Origin: Saxidomus purpurata
Taxonomy: Eukaryota; Mollusca; Bivalvia; Venerida; Veneridae
Assembly (NCBI GenBank): GCA_022818135.1
Contig: JAFMSR010000015.1
Span: forward strand, 31,805,117 to 31,869,116
Direction of reading: 5' to 3'
DNA: 64,000 nucleotides
Shown: positions 1 through 13,300 of the stretch, piece after piece
Numbering within the stretch: position 1 is the first letter of the stretch
Layout: each line of letters begins with the position of its first letter
Made by a program: the position numbers and the translations under genes
The notes under the pieces: generated by a model
What the model was told of the DNA's origin: nothing
The model's input: the letters and a program-made list of their open reading frames with translations, nothing else
Databases searched by the model: none

Positions 1-2639
1 GTGTTTTTTTTCTGAGTAAGACTGATGCACATGTTCGATCGATAATTCACGTGCGTGCTCTTATTTTCACTTTCACGCCCTCAACCACACCTTATTATGT
101 ATTGGTTCTACAGAGTCTATATGGGTTCCACTTCCATGCGAAATGGTGACAAATGGTGACATAATTCATTTTCTGCTGGTTCCTAAGTAATGTTCATATA
201 AGTAGTGCATATTCCGTGTAATACATCATAGCTGTCATACATTGTTTGTTCAATTGATTTTTCTGTCTCCCTGGTCTGTACAATATCTCCTGTGGGTTGT
301 AGGTCATGTTTGTGTTCGTCGGGTAGAGCTGCAAGATATTTTCATATATTGCTGAGATACTGTCAAGGAAAATAAATACATCCTTATTTCGACGTGATGT
401 GCGTTTCATTCCTTTAAGGCATTTGTACACTGCTTGTGTCTTTATCTATCTATCTTCCAATTTTGTCAAACCCTTTACAGGGACGTAGACATCTTGCAAC
501 AATACTAAAAATCATGTTGTTATTCCTCCGTCAGTGCATGTATATGATATATATAATTGCTGGAATGGGTAAATGGATTTGGTTGTCGATATATGTGAAG
601 AGCAACCAACTCGCTGCCACTGAAATTAAATAATTGCAGACAGACAAAGAAATCTCATTTCGCCTTCAGAAAATACTTCATACAAGACAAACATACTCGA
701 TCTCTTTCGTATTCTAGGTTCAGGCAGTATTCCTGGTTCAGGCGGGTTTATTTATGGAATTTCTTAAGTAGAGCAGCGACAACGTGAATATCATATGTTC
801 TCACAAGCAGACGACACTGCATGTTTCCGCATGGAATGCCTCGACATCCTCCTAGACAACCCATAGGGATTGAACATTTACTGAAATCAATAAATAATGA
901 GAATTTGGTCTTATATTACTCTATCAGTATCGATCCGTGTTGATAAACCTAATGAAACTGATATTGCAATAAAGATGTCAAATACGGCTGTAATTGGCTT
1001 TCAGTTTGAAAACTTCGATTCAATAATTGCTGATAATAGAAGCATTTGTAAACATCTCTAGATTATCCGTCCGTTTTCGAAAGGAATTTGGCCCAACTTT
1101 TTACTGTCATTTATTTGTTCTCAGATTACATGTCAGCTTTATGTAAATAACTGTTAGTACTATACTGCTGTTTAGTGACGTTCTCACAAATTAGTCCGAT
1201 GTCTCTAGTACTAGTAATGTTGTCGGTGGATCAGTGCTTTGATACATTTTTTACTTTCCCCCGTCTTCCCTACCTATCTGAACTTGAATATGACATCCGG
1301 GACCATATGACAAAAAAGCCACATCTAACACGGATGCAATTTGCAATCAAGTTGTGCATCTATAGGGACTAACTATGATCTGGATGTCCGGACGCGTCTG
1401 GCAATGACCACCCACCTCCAATAATATTGAAATAAGAACTACCTGTAAAAAGGATAGTCGGCGCAATTTTTAGTATATAAAAGCGATTGTTAGCTAGATT
1501 TTTATAATACAAATTAATTTTATTCAGTCGGAAGGCGCCAAATGTCACATGGTGAGAACAAAAGAATAGAAAAACCTTGACAGTGATCACCATTTTGATA
1601 ATATTATTATTATTAATAGAAAATATTTCATTTTAACTTATGTTCATCTTACGCCAGGACTGAAAAGGGACGACAACTCTAGAAAAGGGTTGCTTGATAC
1701 AATGCAAGATCGGGCGTAAACCTGATAGCTAAAGATTTGGTCAGCAAAGTTACCTCCCTTTGTATTAAATACTCCATTTGACAACACAGAATTTAAATAA
1801 GCGCAAATCTGTGTGTAATTTTAGTTTTTGTCTGGAAGAACAGCAAACATGAAAAAGAAATGTGCAAGAATATTCTTTCACATCCATGTCTACAAGTGAC
1901 TGTCGTTCCTGGCATGTTGACGTGAGTGCAGTTTCACCTGTAAGAGTATGTTCGTGCACGAAATTGTCCGAACATTTTTTCTGTGCATAGTTGTGTCCAT
2001 CCTAACAAAAGAATGTAGATACTGTACAGTACTTTTTGTGTAACTGGTGTGTCTAGATTATGTAACTGATCTATTTATCTAGGTCTACTGTTCGAATTTT
2101 TGATACTGCTATGCATTCGTTTGGTATGGTATGCAAAGTGAGGTGTAAAACTCAAGGGACAACACATCTATATATCTATCTCTAGATACTGTCAAACCTC
2201 TCTTTTGAGTGTTATGGACAGGTGTGTGTGCCATAAAATTAGTGAGAGGAAACCATTAAAATACTACAGGGAAAGTTTCCTGTAAATAGTGTTACAGTGG
2301 AAATAAAAGCAATCAGTTTGTTAACTTGTGTAAAATATATCGTCCAGACATACAATTTCACGCACATACGATTTCACGCAATTTATAAACATCCGGTTTG
2401 CGCGAGTACGCAACTTTTGATGAGAATTTACTTTTGGATAACTGCAACAAATGTATGCAAATGCGATGTGAAAATTGTGTTTTAAAGATGTAAAATGTAT
2501 AAATACTTTACTTATGTTAAAATATGGACTTTTACTTTTCCTTTTTGTCCAACAGTTTCGAACGCAATCACAAAACCGAGAAAAACTTGTTTTGAAATGT
2601 TGCTGACACAAGCTTCTCCCGCGTTCTGTCAAAATGAAG
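1..2639. other. Upstream region, no gene seen
   Basis: AT-rich sequence with short random ORFs only. No splice-flanked coding block, no domain-like translation and no clear repeat with identifiable ends was found. It may hold distal regulatory sequence of the RhoGEF gene, but nothing in it shows that. Confidence 0.5.
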
Positions 2640-2654
2640 TCACATGACAATAAC

Positions 2655-2750
2655 GTGACCTAAAATGGCGGATTTGCATAATATTTCACTGTTAAGCAAT
2701 GTGTACTCGTTATTTTCAACTGATTTACTGCGCAGAGACTAGGGAGGTTA
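2655..2750 (+). promoter_or_regulatory. Possible transcription start / 5' non-coding exon
   Basis: The word AAAATGGCGGA at about 2662 matches the YY1-type element often found just downstream of animal transcription starts. An ATG within it opens a short frame that stops within 26 codons, and the frame is followed by GGGAG then GTTAGTAAGG, a plausible donor at about 2751. This could be a 5' UTR exon spliced to the coding exon near 4.3 kb. No TATA box or CpG island is evident. Speculative; only transcript data could settle it. Confidence 0.2.
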
Positions 2751-3020
2751 GTAAGGAAGATACATTTTTATGTCCTCATTGTAAATGAGAGTTAAATTCA
2801 GCGTAATTCTGGACTGATCAATTATCTAATGTGTTAAAACTGTTTTTTAAGAACTTTTTAATATTTAATTCCCTGTGACGATTTTAGAGTATTTAAGCTG
2901 AATTGAAGAAAAAGTGCTTTTAAATAGTCTAAACTGTACGGTTGACTTCGTATTTAAGTATATTTACTGTTTATTTAACAGAGACAATCATTTCAACTGA
3001 TCAGTGCACCAATTTGTACG

Positions 3021-3426
3021 TTAAAGTGACATTATGCGCATCTTACTGCAAATAGTGTATTTTTTGTGACACTTTTATAAATGCAATTTTTGGTTGCTGT
3101 GCATTTAAATGATTATGTCGCATTAGTATTTGAAATTAATGGTTTAGATATAAAAAAAATCGGACTGATAAAATGATAGTTGATTGTGTCGTTGTTGTGT
3201 TGGTGATATTTCGGCAGTGGAAGGGAAGCACTCCTGCTGCAGTTGTTCTTTTTCTTTAAATTGCTCTCCCAGTCAAATAAGAAAATCTTTTGGAAAGCTA
3301 TTTTTTCATACTGGTAGTGGGAGAGTTTGGTGTTTGGGTTAAAGCTTTATTTCCTCTACGCTTTTGTACACACACCATTTTCAGCTGGATTGTTACTTGA
3401 AAAAAATGCGCATAATGTCACTTTAA
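3021..3426. mobile_element. TTAA-flanked MITE with perfect inverted ends
   Basis: The stretch begins TTAA-AGTGACATTATGCGCAT and ends with the exact reverse complement followed by TTAA. Inside the TTAA flanks the terminal inverted repeats are 17 bp and perfect. The 406-bp body has no ORF, so it is a non-autonomous DNA transposon. A TTAA target duplication is the hallmark of piggyBac-type transposition, but the ends do not show the usual CCC start, so the superfamily is uncertain. Confidence 0.7.
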
Positions 3427-3500
3427 ATTTAATATTCATGTGTACAAACTTCACAACAGTGCATAATAAACATGACCGATTCAAAGTGCGTGAAAATTTA

Positions 3501-3508
3501 TGACGTCA
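3501..3508. promoter_or_regulatory. CRE-type palindrome
   Basis: Perfect TGACGTCA, the consensus CREB/ATF site, about 840 bp before the proposed first ATG of route A. A single 8-mer can occur by chance in a window this size, so function is only suggested. Confidence 0.2.
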
Positions 3509-4320
3509 TACACATAATATCTCCCAAGGGGTATGTAAACAAACATGGCTGTTTTTTCTGGAAACGGAAAATTAATAATGAGGAGCATTGTTGCATCATA
3601 GCAACTTTGAAACAAATTAAACTCTTGAAAGGTGATTTTTAATATATTTTCATTTTTTATTGAAAAAGCGACCCGTTGTTTCTTATGTGCGTGGAAACCA
3701 ATGTCTCTGGGATAGTAAAATACAGCGAACTATTAAAGTGGTAAAAACATCCTTAATGATCTAGTAGTTTAATTCTGAAGCAGCCTGAACTAGGCATGGT
3801 ATTGGTAGCAATGTATACGAGGCACACCATTATATAGCCCATGATTATTGTATTATGATTTGATAGCCCACTAGGAATTGAATAGAAGATGAGTTTGTTA
3901 AATGTGTTGATTCAGTGTGGAGAAAAATAAATAAAGATGATTAAAAGTATTTCCTTGTTTAATATTGAATTGTTGCCACTGCCAGTTTTAAAGCTTTAAA
4001 GTTAGGCAAAGTCACAGGGTTTGGAAAAAACAGAATAGTTTGATATAGTCAGCCCTAACTTGTATCTGGTAGAGACTTCTGGTAGAGACTTTTGAGATGC
4101 ACAAGTTTAGTTATTGTAAGGGATTTATTAAAATCTGGCAGTGTTAAAGCATCTGAGTCAAAGATACTATAGGTATAAATTCTATTAAAAACTGATACAT
4201 GTTAGCTTTAATTTTCTTGCATCTCTCTTATCTTTTTTACTGGTGCCTTGGTAGGTGTAGTTGCCACCCTGATGGTGTGGTTTAGCATTAGACACATCCT
4301 TTGTATCCTTGTAAAGTCAG

Positions 4321-4385
4321 TTGCTTGAGTTTCAAGGCGTGGAATCATGAAATCAAAGGGTCGCTTTACTCGCTTATCCAGGGAG
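4321..4385 (+). CDS. SPATA13/ARHGEF4-like: Route A first coding exon (13 codons, ATG at 4347)
   Basis: The ATG at 4347 has A at -3 and an in-frame TGA at 4326-4328. The frame reads [13 protein letters not shown] and ends at 4385 in phase 0, before the donor GAG|GTATGC. That phase fits the phase-0 start of the next exon at 19537. The exon's left edge is uncertain: a pyrimidine-containing stretch ending AG at 4320 could be an acceptor if a 5' UTR exon lies upstream. The tiny size means coding potential alone cannot prove it; phase fit, start context and a good donor are the support. The following intron would be 15.2 kb. Confidence 0.5.
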
Positions 4386-7300
4386 GTATGCCCACACTTT
4401 TTAGCTTACTTTTCAATTTACATTTTTTAACTGTCATTTCCATAAAATAGTAGTATTATCGATGACTTATAACATACAGGAAATGGCTTTCTTGGTATGG
4501 CTGGCCTACTTTGCCATAAACAATGGCTGAAAGATTTATAAGTATACATATAATAGAATCCCATTGAATTATATTGATTTGAAGTTTATCTCCACCAGTA
4601 TAAAAGTTTTGATTTACAATCTGACCTGTCACCGCTAATAAAGTTATAGTATTGTAAGATTGGTTAAGACAACCTGTTACAGTGACAAAAGACAGGAGGT
4701 GTATGTCACTTAACCTGTCAAGGTCAAACTAACCATGATGCATTGGTGTAAAAAATGACCCAGGGGGGCTGATGAGATCTTGTGTTAAAAGTGTGCCAAT
4801 TATCTTTACACTGTAAGATAAGTATGACCTGATAATATGTAACATCCTGTGACACTGTATGGTGATAACTTCAATAGTTATTTGTTAAAATGCCTTTAAA
4901 TAAAATTCTCTTAAATATTTTGTATTATTTGTTAAAGAAGTGCTCTTTAAATGTATATCACTTCATTTTACCATTATGAGCAGAAGAAATCTGTGGTTTG
5001 GTTTTCATTTTAAATAAATTATCTTCAAAATTGTAAAACATATTTATTTTTAGTTAGTCCAAATAAAGCTTCTTGTGAATAAATGAAAATTTGAAATACT
5101 TTTTGATATTTAACAGAACTGAGGTCTTACACTCAATTCTCTGGAGAGAAAATTTAAATTTGAAAAATTTAAAAATGTTAAATTTATGAATCAAAATTGC
5201 ATCTACTGCTTCTTCTGGTGCAAAAAGCTTCTAGCTCATTAAATTCAAATTTGAATTTCCTCTTTATTTAGATGTATACACCAAGTTAGGTAAATGTGCA
5301 TCATGCATCAGGACTGAATTCATTAGACTGAAACATTTGATTTAAATGTTTAAAGGAAGTATTTGAAATACTGTTCAATTACAAAATTGATGCATTAGAC
5401 TCCCCCTAATACAGTTCAATACAATGTGTCGCTATTTAAAAACATAACATACAGTACAGTGAAATTACATAATAAACAATGTATAAAGGACAGGAGAAAG
5501 TTTTCCTTTGATAATGGTTATAATTAGTGTTTGCTAGTTTAAAACAGCTAACGTTTGCCTTGTCCAATCATTATCTCTCTGTTCATTGTTATTAATCAAT
5601 GAAGGCAGGTAACTCATCTACTGTAAAGTCAGTTAAAATCACATTGGGTTGTTTAGTAAGGAAGTAGTTTATTTTATTTGGGCAAATACAGATATAGTTT
5701 CTTCAAAAGGTTCTTCCATAATTTTAATTAGTTGATGACAAGTGATACTGAAATGTTTTTTAAAAGAGTAATAAGTTAGTTAATTAAAATTACAAAATTA
5801 AATATCACGCAAAAAAAGACCATTCTTTAGTAATTGTATGTCAGGTGAAAATTGCCCTTGAGCCATTGACAACAGAGGGAAATTCAAATGTTAGACAGCG
5901 TACCTGTGTTTGAACTGTTACATTTGTGTGTTAAACCCATGGATAAGAGATTTGAAAGTAATTTTATACCTGATTGTGGCCGGTTTTATACTTTGATGGA
6001 GTTAAATCAAGTGATACACCATGAAATTGATTTTAATGATATGTTTAGATTAACCGTTTAAGAGTTTTGAGTTACTTATCGGATGGACGTATGTTTGATA
6101 CATGGCGTTTTATTGTGTGTCAGTATTTGAAATTTGAACATGTTCGAGACTCGTTTGTAAAACGCATCTATCGTAATAATGGATTTACCTCATGTGATTG
6201 ATTTGTAAAAGGTTCAAGGTATTATCAGAAGGGGATGAACTCCTGCGATCATTGATACTTTAAAAAAGAGGCTCAAAAGTATCCTGTGAAGAACATGCAG
6301 TGACGTTCCATTATGCAATTAACATTACATCTGCAGTTGGAAATCGGATTTTATTAAGTCGTTAAAGGAATGGGTTAAATTAATAGGCTTTTATTTGGAT
6401 TGAGTTTTTTTATTAAGGATGTTACCGACTGACTTTGAGGCATCCCAAATGGTAGGTACTTGATATATTTGCATGAGCTTTTTCACAGACATTTGTAAAT
6501 GAATTCTTTGATTATAGTGGAGAATTTAATACAGTTTCATCCTGATTTGTGTTTTACTCAAAAATGCAAATGACTATGTATTCAGATATAAAATTGTTAA
6601 ACGTAGACAATTTAATAAGTATTCTAGGGTATTTTTTGTTTGTGAGATGCAGGGATGGGTGTGGGAGGGCAAATGGGAATTGCAAGCATGGTCATATAGG
6701 TACTAGGACCTGAATGGTTAATGTATGTTGCAATTTCTTTTTGTTTACCATTAATTTACCTTATTAGTCAAGCCCTTGTTGAGTTAATTGACTATTTCCT
6801 GGATTAGGCTAACAAAATGTCATTGCAATTAACATAGTGACCAAATACATGTATACTTTGTTTAGTAAACATTTATTCAGACTTTGAAATAAAATGAAGA
6901 AAAATCGAAGGACTTATATTAGAAGAAACCAAATGAATCTGCGAACTATCTATACACATTTGTATGTTTGTTAGAAGCAAGCCCCAGAGAACAGCCTTAT
7001 CAAAATATCATCAATTTAGTTTTGAATTTGTAATCCGGCTCATAGGCTCAGACATCCTTTAGTGTACACCTTGACAGATTAAAATCACAAGGCAGATTTG
7101 TTTGTTTAAGTGTACAAGTCCCTATAAACTTAAGTATAGATGACACAATCTGAGCTGTCATTTTTAGGGGTTGTGTAAGCACTAACCATATTTAGGTGTA
7201 AAGAGAACATTGAAGAAATGGAAAAGAAGACATAGATACAAACATTGTTGTTTCTTTAAAAAATACTTAGAAGCCCATGCAAACACAATATATATATATA

Positions 7301-10300
7301 ATCATATGGACTAACACTGACATACATATATAAAAGTGTACATTTTTCTGGAAGTATTTCTACTTTTTTGTTGACACAGTGGCAAAGTTGTTATGATTGA
7401 TTTCCTGAGATTGCATTGTGAGATTCAAATCTGTCTTGACGTAAGGTTTGTTTCTATCCCAGTTTCCTGTTTGCCTATCCAGGTGTAAGTAGGTATTGGC
7501 AAATAGCTTTAACTGTTTTGAAGTGCTACACTTAGTAAAGCTCTACGTTTGCAAAACATAACAAAACACATTTGAATTGCATTAATGCAATAGGCTTTTA
7601 ATTTTATTGCTGTTTTTATTATTATTTTGAGAGCATGCAAGCAGTACGTAATTAGGACAAGGCAGTGTGAATCATCTATACTCTTCGGTACAAGTATGAA
7701 TGAATGAGTCATATGTATGAAAGAAACGGTCGCATGCGCTTGCACTACTAACCGTGCATTTCAAATTCAAACTCGTGTTTCTTGTATTGTAGCCGATCAA
7801 TACCCAGTAGCTTGATCGTCTTGAATAAAGGATTTTTGTCAATGGGGACTGTGGGAAGGTGTAACAGCGGGGTCTCGGTGGTGAATTCAGTCTTATCGGG
7901 TGTGTGAAAGTGGAAATTAAAGAAGTTAATTAAGATTAAGTGTTTTATAATTATAATGGTGATGTACAAAGCAAGCCTGATAAAAGATGTGAGAAAATGG
8001 TGCATTTCTTGCATCGATCTTTGACCATAAAAGACATCTTGTGTAATAAGGACACAAGTAGCTGGTCTGTGTTTTCGTTTTCTGAGAAAAAAAGTTGAAA
8101 ACAGTTCCTCCTCTTAATTGACTTTTGTTACTCTTTTGAACAATGTAGATTGACTACAAAAATGTAAATTTCCTGAAAAAAGGCCCTTTTTATTGTCAGT
8201 TTACCATGAGAATAGTTTATAATTATGCAGCTTTATGAGATAACAGCAGCTACAATGCCTGATTGATACTTTGATATGTCTGTGAAATTGAAGAATACAA
8301 ACTTTGACAAAAAGATATGACTTTTAAAACTATGTAACAATTTGTTCAGCTTGGCTCATGTATATACTAACTATTATTCACAGAACCACCACCCATTAAC
8401 GGTTATTCCTAAGATCACCAAACTTGGTACTTATGACCAGTAAAATATTGAGGTCAGAAAGTCAAATTCTTAAGTCATGATGTTATTTTATAATAAAAAA
8501 ACAGCTATTGATGAGCTACTTGACAATTAACGCTTATACCCCTGCGAAATGAACCAGTACTGTTCATGACTTATTCATGAAATATTCATGAATAGTTCAA
8601 ATCCTGAATTCATGAAAAGTTCTTAAAAAACCTTGAAAGTAAAATGAGACAAATTTTTTAAATGTCCATGAAATAAAGAGTTCATGAACAGTTCTTAACA
8701 AAGCATTATGAACTTTTCAAGTACTTTTCATTCCCAAATATTCTAGAACAGTTCATGATTAACTAATGAACTACTCAAGAACAAATTGTTTTATGAATGG
8801 TTCAAGACACATTCATGAACTTGAATGTGCATGAACTATTCATGAACATTTTGCTCTGTAAGCATATTGTCTCATTTTTACTTCATGTTCTGGACATGAA
8901 CTGTTCATGACTTTAAATGCATGAATAGTTCATGAATTGTTTATGACAAGACCTGTCTTACATAATTCATGAACTACAACATGTATTCATGCATTCTGAC
9001 TGAATGAAAGTTCTTGAAAAGGTAACTCAAGAGGTTTCAAGAGATGCTGAACAGAAACAATTTAAAACAGATGGACAGGTGGACAGACAACAATGCCAAA
9101 ACAATCTTCCAAGAGAGAGGAACAACAAACTTAATGCAAAGGAAATGAATTGTTCATGACTAGCTCATGACCAAAGCATGTTTTTGCAATAAGATAAAAT
9201 ATGTGAGTTGTAATAAAGTAGGATGCATAACAGAAGTTGATTTCATCACAATTTCCTAATTTTCATGTTAAAAAATTGTAGATTAGTATACCTGAGCATG
9301 TTGCTAGACAATAAACCAATTAAAACCTGACTTGAACTAGCAGATGTATGAACAAAGTCATGAAAACTTGTGACAAATAGACCTGACACAATTTCTTTAG
9401 TGTAGTCAAGTGTTGTACATTTTGTAATTTTTCCCTTAAAAATTTAGAACAAAAAATAAACAATAAAGCCACTTACTTTTGCCAGAAAAAGACAAAAAAC
9501 CACTTACTTTTGAAAAAAACAACTTTCTTTTTCCATAAAAAAATCCCTCCAAAAAGTTGGTGCACATAATATTTTCTTGCTGTGAGATTTGTGAGTCCCA
9601 GTTCTTAAATAGTTCATGAACTGTTCATGAACGCTTATGGTTCATGAAATGTCAGTGATTGTCCCATAACATCAGATCATGGATATTTCAAGAACTCTGT
9701 TTGATTCTTCAGTGGTTCATGAACTGCTCATGAACTATTTTTATGAGCAGTTCATGTCCAAATGTTCATGAACACCAATCAGAACTACAGCCAGTTCATG
9801 AACCATTCTTGAAAGGCTTGAAATGTTCATGATTTCACGAACTGCATTTCACAGGGGCAACAAAAAATTTTGAGTGCAAATATGTTCTATAAGGAAGTAT
9901 AGCTGGTGCAGAACCTGCCAAAGTTTGAACTGGGGCTTTTGATTAGCAAATTACTTGGACAGTTTCGAAAATAGAACTTAAACCAAAATGCTGTATGTTG
10001 CTAGAGAAAGACAATTTTGTCACTTATTATAAAAAGAGTAACATGTACAGTCAAAAGTCATTATGATCCTGCGATGCCTTTTTGAATAGAAAGAGAGGAA
10101 ATTATTTTCGGATTGTGATCATGATAAATTAAGCTTTCTGTACAGTGATGCAGATTGCAGCAAAGCGAAAGTCCTGTGAGTCAGTGAAGATAGCATCTCT
10201 TTTCATCACATTTCTGTAGTTTATAGGAAACAAATCTTACTAAACAGTGATTGAGAGATTAGATGTCTGTACTGGCTTTGACATCAATAGCTGAGTATCT

Positions 10301-13300
10301 GAATACAGCGGCTTTGGTAAAGCAATATTTTCATCAACTGTATTGAGCAAAAAAGCAACGTTTTATGTAAGAACTATGTCTTAACACAGACACACAAGAG
10401 ATCAAAATGTAGCATATAGACAGTACAGTACAACTCTGATTATTGTGCCTTATCCGCACAAGCAGATAGGGAGACATATAGATTTGTGCTCAGCCGGCCT
10501 GTCACAGACATGAGGGGATGGTTTGTTATAGCCAGCAGATAGATGTCCACTATTGATATTTTGGCCACAAGGTCAAATGTCAAGGTCATTAGTTAGGAAA
10601 CAGTAATGGCCCTTAAGTAGGACCCTAAACTCTACTGATTTTGGGTTCACTAGGTCAATGAAATTGTGATATATGTACGATTTCGTATTAATGTCTATTT
10701 GTGTTACCTTCTGGAAATAAAGATTTTATTATTATTATTATTATATTATTATAAACATCAAGGTCATTGTAACAAAATGATTTGTCTGAGTAGGACAGGG
10801 GAGGACTATGTTTATCCCCAAAATAATCTGTAGTATTTAATTATCAAATGACAAGACTTTTGCTAAATGCAGCGTTATTAACAGAAATTAAGTTATGTGA
10901 TCATTTGCTAGTGTTTTTTTTCATGGTTCAGGTATTCTATCAACAAGTTCTGAAAAGTCTTAGGAAGAGGATAAATATTAGACACTTATATATATACATA
11001 AAGTCAAAGATATTCATTTAAAATAAAAGATTGAAATAGTCTAGTACATTAGCAAGAATCTTTGAAGTGAAGTATTTTGATCTTAGGTAAATACGCTTGT
11101 TTGGAGATAACGAATCAATGGAAGTATGTTACTGGTAGGTCCGTCTTATCAGGGTAATAGTTTTATATGTAGGGGTATAGCTCAATAAAATATTTATTGA
11201 GTGGGTTATCAAACAAGATGAAGGAATTATTTATATATGTAGAGAGTAGTTGGTTGATTGTCAGATATCAAATTTGACTGTATAAGATTAAACTGTGCTG
11301 GGAAAATCATATGTGAGGTCAGTGTTAATCTTTTTTTATTATTTGATCTTCTGTATGTGGGTAACCTTGGGCGGGAAAGTGAATTCCTGCTTTAATAAAG
11401 CCCCCTGTGTCAGTCAGTACAGCTCTCCAAGTTTTGGTATCTTGTTATCTCCCAAGCAGGCTAACAAATTGAAATTTTTTCAGCATGTAATATATCCCCT
11501 GGTGTTTTACACAATGCAGCTTTGTTTTTAATCATTAAATGAATATTTTTGTGATTGTCTTTCTACCATTTTTCAATTCATTTATCTTAAAAGCTAACGA
11601 CAACACATTTTGGGAGGCAAGTGTAGGGTGTGGTTAGGTTGAAGAGGAGGGGTGGATTCCAGCCTTGAGATAATCTAAAGTACAATTAAACAAAAAAGCT
11701 GTGGTACTGGTCACTCCAAGGAATCAGACTGTAGACATATTCAGTAAGCTAATTTTCCGACTGAAGCAAAACTAAACAAATAGCAATCACATACTATTGT
11801 ATATCCCACTTGTGTCTGATATGATGCATGTTGACCTTACGCTGACCTGTAGGTGGATGCTGTGGTAGCTAGAAAATGTAGATAAATCCAGGATGATTTA
11901 CATTTTAACATATTTTAGCAGTAGGACATGCTGTGGAGAAATAAATAGCTGTACTGAAGTTATTTATCTCGGATGCTGATTTGTTTCACAGTATGTCTTT
12001 AAATATGGCAACTATCGCAGCAGTCACATCATCTGTTCAAAGAATTTTTTCAAATGTTGAGTGATGAAAGCTGAATACTGGATGAAAAAAATAATTTTAG
12101 TATAAAAGAAATCTGGAGGACATGCCTTGTATAATTATAAATGTTAGAGAATTTGTAAAGGGGAGTAATCAGTAAACAGATTACTAATTGTATCATTAAT
12201 TAACTAACTGCATTACCTCCCTTCAACAGTATAGTTTGGTGGGTTTTGTTTATAGTTTTAATCAAATAAGCATCAGACTTTTATAAATGATATTTATATG
12301 ACCTAATAATTTGACTTGTAGCTTTTGTAATTTAAGTTTTAGTCATTGGTTACTGCCGGTCACAAAATAGTGTTTGATTTACTTTGTACCAGTTTCTTTT
12401 TGATTCTGACATAAAAAATGTATATATGACTTTGTGACATGAACTAGGTATAATTACATATCTTTGATTGTAATGATATAGGTTCTCTGTGTGCAGTGGT
12501 TGTAAACAATGTCAAAATTTAGTTGTTGTTTTACACAGCAAGGCCCATTTATCTTTTTTCCTCTGAGAAGGAATTTTAAATGGTCGTAGAAAGTGTCTTA
12601 GGCACTATAAATCATGACCTGACTAGTAAACTAGCCACTACTGGTAGCCAGTACACTTGTCTGTGTTTATCATAGCAGCTGTTGTTGCTTATCAGCCAGT
12701 CTGGCTGGGCTGTACATGAATACATGTAATTGTGTGAAAACACACAGCATATCAGTTACAACTCAGTGTGTAGGCAGTTGACTGCTGTTCACATTATTTT
12801 CTGAAGTTCCATTAATCAACTGTACAGCTTGCTTGAGATTTTTGTCAAATTAACTGGGACATGCAGGGAATGAGATTTGTGACTTTGCAAGTTTGAGGCA
12901 TAGTGCTAATATAAATTTGGATATTCATTGCATTTAGTGTGAAATTGTAAGTGTTGTAGGCTTATATTCAAAATGGAAAAGAGGAACAGGTAAAAAATGA
13001 GGCGATGAAATGAATTCAACAAAGATAATGTGATTTTTTCAAAGTGGATATTTCATTTTTTGCATTTTAATTAATTGCTACTGGATTCTCTTCATTTTGT
13101 TATATTGTTTTTGGATAGAGTTTTGGGTATTCTTGCTTATTTTTCATGAAATACTAAAAAATGTGAACAAAATAGTTGCTATAGCATGTTTAGCAATTCC
13201 TTCCTTTTAATTTTCAATTTGGGACTATCCTGCTCGAATATATACGAGTATATTATACAAAACAGTAACCGTTCTTGTTTTTCATTGCTTTTTAAAATTT

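Noticed and set aside
7509..8014. Two adjacent minus-strand ORFs (78 and 88 codons)
   Set aside because: No recognisable domain, no splice context, and composition like the surrounding intron.
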